From Oscheius onirici (taxonomy: Eukaryota; Nematoda; Chromadorea; Rhabditida; Rhabditidae), in contig OW051470.1 in the NCBI GenBank assembly GCA_932521025.1, forward strand, positions 9,906,501 to 9,970,500: a DNA stretch of 64,000 nt, read 5' to 3'. This document shows, piece after piece, positions 59,009 through 64,000 of the stretch. The notes under the pieces were generated by a model, which searched no databases, was not told the origin of the DNA, and saw nothing but the letters and a program-made list of their open reading frames with translations. The translations under genes were made by a program, and so were the position numbers. Position 1 is the stretch's first letter, and each line of letters begins with the position of its first letter.

Positions 59009-59888
59009 ATGGATGTTCAGATGCATTCGAGAGCATTTAGCCGCTCTTTCCGACTCTCCAAGCTCCTTCACGAATTCGTCACCTGGAATATGACCAAATT
59101 CAGCGTTCGAATAAGGAAAGGTGAACTTTCGCGTATACCTTCAACTAAGGCAAGCGTATCCCTCGTCAATCGTTCCTTTCACTTTCAACAAATGGGAAGG
59201 ATATATTGGCTGGGATGGAAAATTTGTGGCTGACCTGCTGGCCAAGATGAAACAGCCCTTTCTTACCTTAAGCCTTCATCTAAAAAAGGGTGTTACGCTG
59301 GAAAAATTTGAATGGATCAATAATGTCAAGTTAGCGGAATTTTACAGAGACCTCGAAGAAATTGACTGCAAGTTTTTGTCACACGCAGTAAGTTGGTGAC
59401 TTTTTCATTTTCAAAACTGTTTCAGAAACCTAGACGTGTAGCCTTCCCTGAGAGAATGAATCTGACAATGGAACAGCTTTTGAACTCTGCTCAACATGTT
59501 TTATGCAACTCACATAGCCCACCTGAAGAAATACTTCAGGTATACATGGTTGTCTCTGTCTCTTGTCTTTGTCTCTTTGTACCGAGGCAGCCGTTGAATT
59601 CCTGGGCTGCGCTGTACTGCGGAGATATGGCGATTTTGAGAAAAATATGAATCGGACGCCGCGCATCAAAAAAAAACAAAAAAAACTTTATTTCAGCTAT
59701 GGCGACTTGGAAACTGGACGTACAAAGCTATGAAAATCGTCATGTACGATATCGCATCTCCAAATTTACCATCAGCGGTAAATGACTGTTATACCTGGAC
59801 TCTAGGAAGTACGAAATTGGTCTTCGTACCCAACCCGGATAACAATTATCTTGTGTTGATCATGAAGTCGCCTTTCGTTTGTTTCTAG
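59009..59888 (+). CDS. Unrecognised nematode protein, possibly F-box-associated type
   Basis: Not recognised. Exons about 59009-59119, 59154-59387, 59426-59539 and 59698-59888 join in phase to about 215 residues from the ATG at 59009 to the TAG at 59888. The protein starts MDVQMHSRAFSRSFRLSKLL, continues FNKWEGYIGWDGKFVADLLA, LEKFEWINNVKLAEFYRDLE and FPERMNLTMEQLLNSAQHVL, and ends WRLGNWTYKAMKIVMYDIAS ... LVLIMKSPFVCF. Alternating hydrophobic and charged segments with short beta-like endings recall C-terminal domains of nematode F-box proteins, but no F-box is clear. Leu-rich fragments LPFDPDSLEAIFKG (58533-58575) and LSFDSFSQRDLLAIFSKG (58670-58725) upstream could be F-box relics. The coding quality is good; the 5' end is uncertain. 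Confidence 0.5.
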
Positions 59889-60026
59889 GCATTGAGACCC
59901 TCCCTGACATTATATCCTTTCAAAGAAGCTACACAAAGTTAACTCCATTCGACTGGTCATCATACTCGTCTGATCCTGCTCTTTCCTTCGATCCATACTT
60001 TTTGTAAACTTCTTACAGCATATGGT

Positions 60027-60449
60027 TCAACAGAGTGCCATTGTAGCTAAAATGATAATAAGCACTTTTCGCTTGACTACCAGTATATACCAAAACGTGA
60101 CAGCATTCCAAGCGTGTCTAGCGTAGCGCTTCACTAGCAATGCAAATACGTAAAGATCTGCAATTAGCCTATGGACCCAATTGAGGATCCCAGGCTGTAG
60201 AAGCAAGGGTAGGTACCACGCGTCGCCTCTTCCTTCTTCAAGGCATCTTGTTTCGTCTTTAAAAGTTTTTCGTGTTTCTAGAGAATTTATGGACAGTAAG
60301 AATTTAGGACCTACCATGCTTCCTCGCTGTTTATTGGCCCTTGAAATGTTGTTAGCGTCTTTTTTATTAGGCGAAGTTTGACCTTCCTGGCACTCAATGT
60401 TTTGCGCTCTTTCTTGTTCTGGTTTTTGGTTCTGACTGTTTTTCGTCAT
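60027..60449 (-). CDS. Small basic protein with C-terminal hydrophobic segment (candidate)
   Basis: Not recognised. From the ATG at 60449 the frame gives MTKNSQNQKPEQERAQNIEC and a polar, Lys/Asn-rich stretch. With introns at about 60318-60283 and 60222-60165 (both GT...AG and in phase) it continues KHEKLLKTKQDALKKEEATR, then DLYVFALLVKRYARHAWNAV and a membrane-like FWYILVVKRKVLIIILATMA end, total about 108 residues. The unspliced frame is also open (140 residues), so the exon structure is unsure. It begins only 75 nt after the U2AF stop on the same strand, with the U2AF poly(A) signal in between, as in an operon. Confidence 0.4.
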   Translation of the reverse strand: MTKNSQNQKPEQERAQNIECQEGQTSPNKKDANNISRANKQRGSMVGPKFLLSINSLETRKTFKDETRCLEEGRGDAWYLPLLLQPGILNWVHRLIADLYVFALLVKRYARHAWNAVTFWYILVVKRKVLIIILATMALC

Positions 60450-60480
60450 AAAGCTGTTCAATTTTCTTAGCCGGAAGTGA

Positions 60481-60486
60481 TTTATT
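60481..60486 (-). promoter_or_regulatory. Poly(A) signal AATAAA of the U2AF large-subunit gene
   Basis: Minus-strand AATAAA lies about 40 nt after the stop codon, followed about 30 nt later by the ATG of the small downstream frame. Confidence 0.55.
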
Positions 60487-60524
60487 TATAAAATAAAGAT
60501 AGAATGGAAAGATTACGAGATTTT

Positions 60525-63349
<2,825 letters not shown>

Positions 63350-64000
63350 CTGGAAATGGAAAAATTGAAGAATCTTTGAAATTTTTTTTTGCGTTGCAAC
63401 ATCACGCCAAAACTACATTCGATTCTCATTGTCGTTTTGAACGGAAAGCGTATTCTGACTGTTTGAATTGTAAATCAAAGCAAACGGATCTCGTAACAAA
63501 GGCAGGGCGGAGTGACTTTACGTCCCGGGTGACTTAAAGTCCCAAGAGAGGGAGGGCGGGGGGGGGGGGGGGACGTAAAGTCCCAGGGGGACTTTACTTC
63601 CCCTCCCCCACTGCAGCTTCTATGTCAGTATGCCGGTTTTATATTTTATGACCTCAGGATATTCAACAGCTTTCATTTTTTACCCAGTCTTGTCTTCCCA
63701 CCCGGAAAACGGATCAGGTCACATTTATCGAGAGCCTCTGCGAGGTTTTCCCAAAGTTTATTTTGGTTAAAAGAACACTTTTAACGATAAACAGTTATAC
63801 TAACCTAGTCGTAGAGCGGATGAGGATAGGACAATTAGCATCAGATATTCTTGATATTAGAATGGTCCTGGAGACTCTCGAGTTCAAACAAGAACCATAT
63901 CAAACAAACTTCCGATTAAGTTTATCTACTTCTCATCATATCCTGGATGTGAACAAACTCATACATCAAAGTACCTCTCTTTGTAATTTCTAATTTATTT
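63350..64000. other. Upstream of U2AF; G-tract with repeated ACTTTACGTCCC motifs
   Basis: No exon is assigned. At 63511-63605 GACTTTACGTCCC-like words occur in both orientations around a run of about 15 G, able to form hairpins and possibly a G-quadruplex. An open stretch at 63763-63993 shows no conserved feature. Confidence 0.45.

Overview
The window is nuclear DNA of an animal, almost certainly a free-living-type nematode. Genes are cut by many small introns (mostly 35-50 nt, GT...TTTTCAG or TTTTTAG). The proteome includes an MSP-domain protein, a tau-tubulin/CK1-type kinase of the kind expanded in nematodes, a lustrin-repeat Kunitz protein and a Skp1-related protein. One tightly spaced same-strand pair looks like a nematode operon. 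I cannot name the species. All exon joins below were made by eye, from splice consensus, reading-frame continuity and remembered family conservation; no alignment program was run.

Layout. 78-1942 (+): SPOUT1/C9orf114-like RNA methyltransferase, 5' end outside the window. 2088-9391 (+): mitochondrial phosphatidylserine decarboxylase (PISD) with a 4.35-kb early intron. 9702-13628 (-): beta-sarcoglycan. 13816-16665 (+): CK1/TTBK-like kinase. 16699-19482 (-): SMYD-type SET/MYND protein, just downstream of BUD31 (19588-20121, -). 20735-21397 (+): Skp1-related protein. 21641-25289 (-): MFSD6-like transporter. 25290-29305: repeats, including the 3' end of an RTE-like retrotransposon and a three-copy cluster of exon-like units. 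29306-32055 (-): unrecognised type I membrane protein. 32056-46107: 14 kb of repeat-rich DNA without a convincing gene. 46108-50259 (-): secreted Kunitz/lustrin protein with an intronless MSP gene (48541-48984) nested in one intron. 51687-53623 (+): secreted Thr/Ser-rich, Cys-rich, CUB-like protein. 53779-56529 (-): PDZ protein with a Pro/Glu/Lys tail. 57360-58450: about 1.05-kb palindrome. 59009-59888 (+): unrecognised gene. 60027-60449 (-): small membrane-protein candidate. 60525-63349 (-): U2AF large subunit, 5' end unresolved.

The housekeeping genes (PISD, BUD31, U2AF, SPOUT1) act in unrelated pathways; apart from the BUD31/SMYD operon candidate I see no functional cluster. The accessory interest lies in the repeats. 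There is a dispersed family of about 110 bp with nine copies here, one filling a minimal intron. There are hAT-like miniature elements with 8-bp target duplications whose ends are built from short palindromes (GCGATCGC, GGGCC, CGAGTCG). There are several fold-back elements, tRNA-like SINE remnants, and long introns composed of degenerate CAGTAACTGGGACAGT-like repeats whose purine-rich strand usually matches the gene's sense strand.
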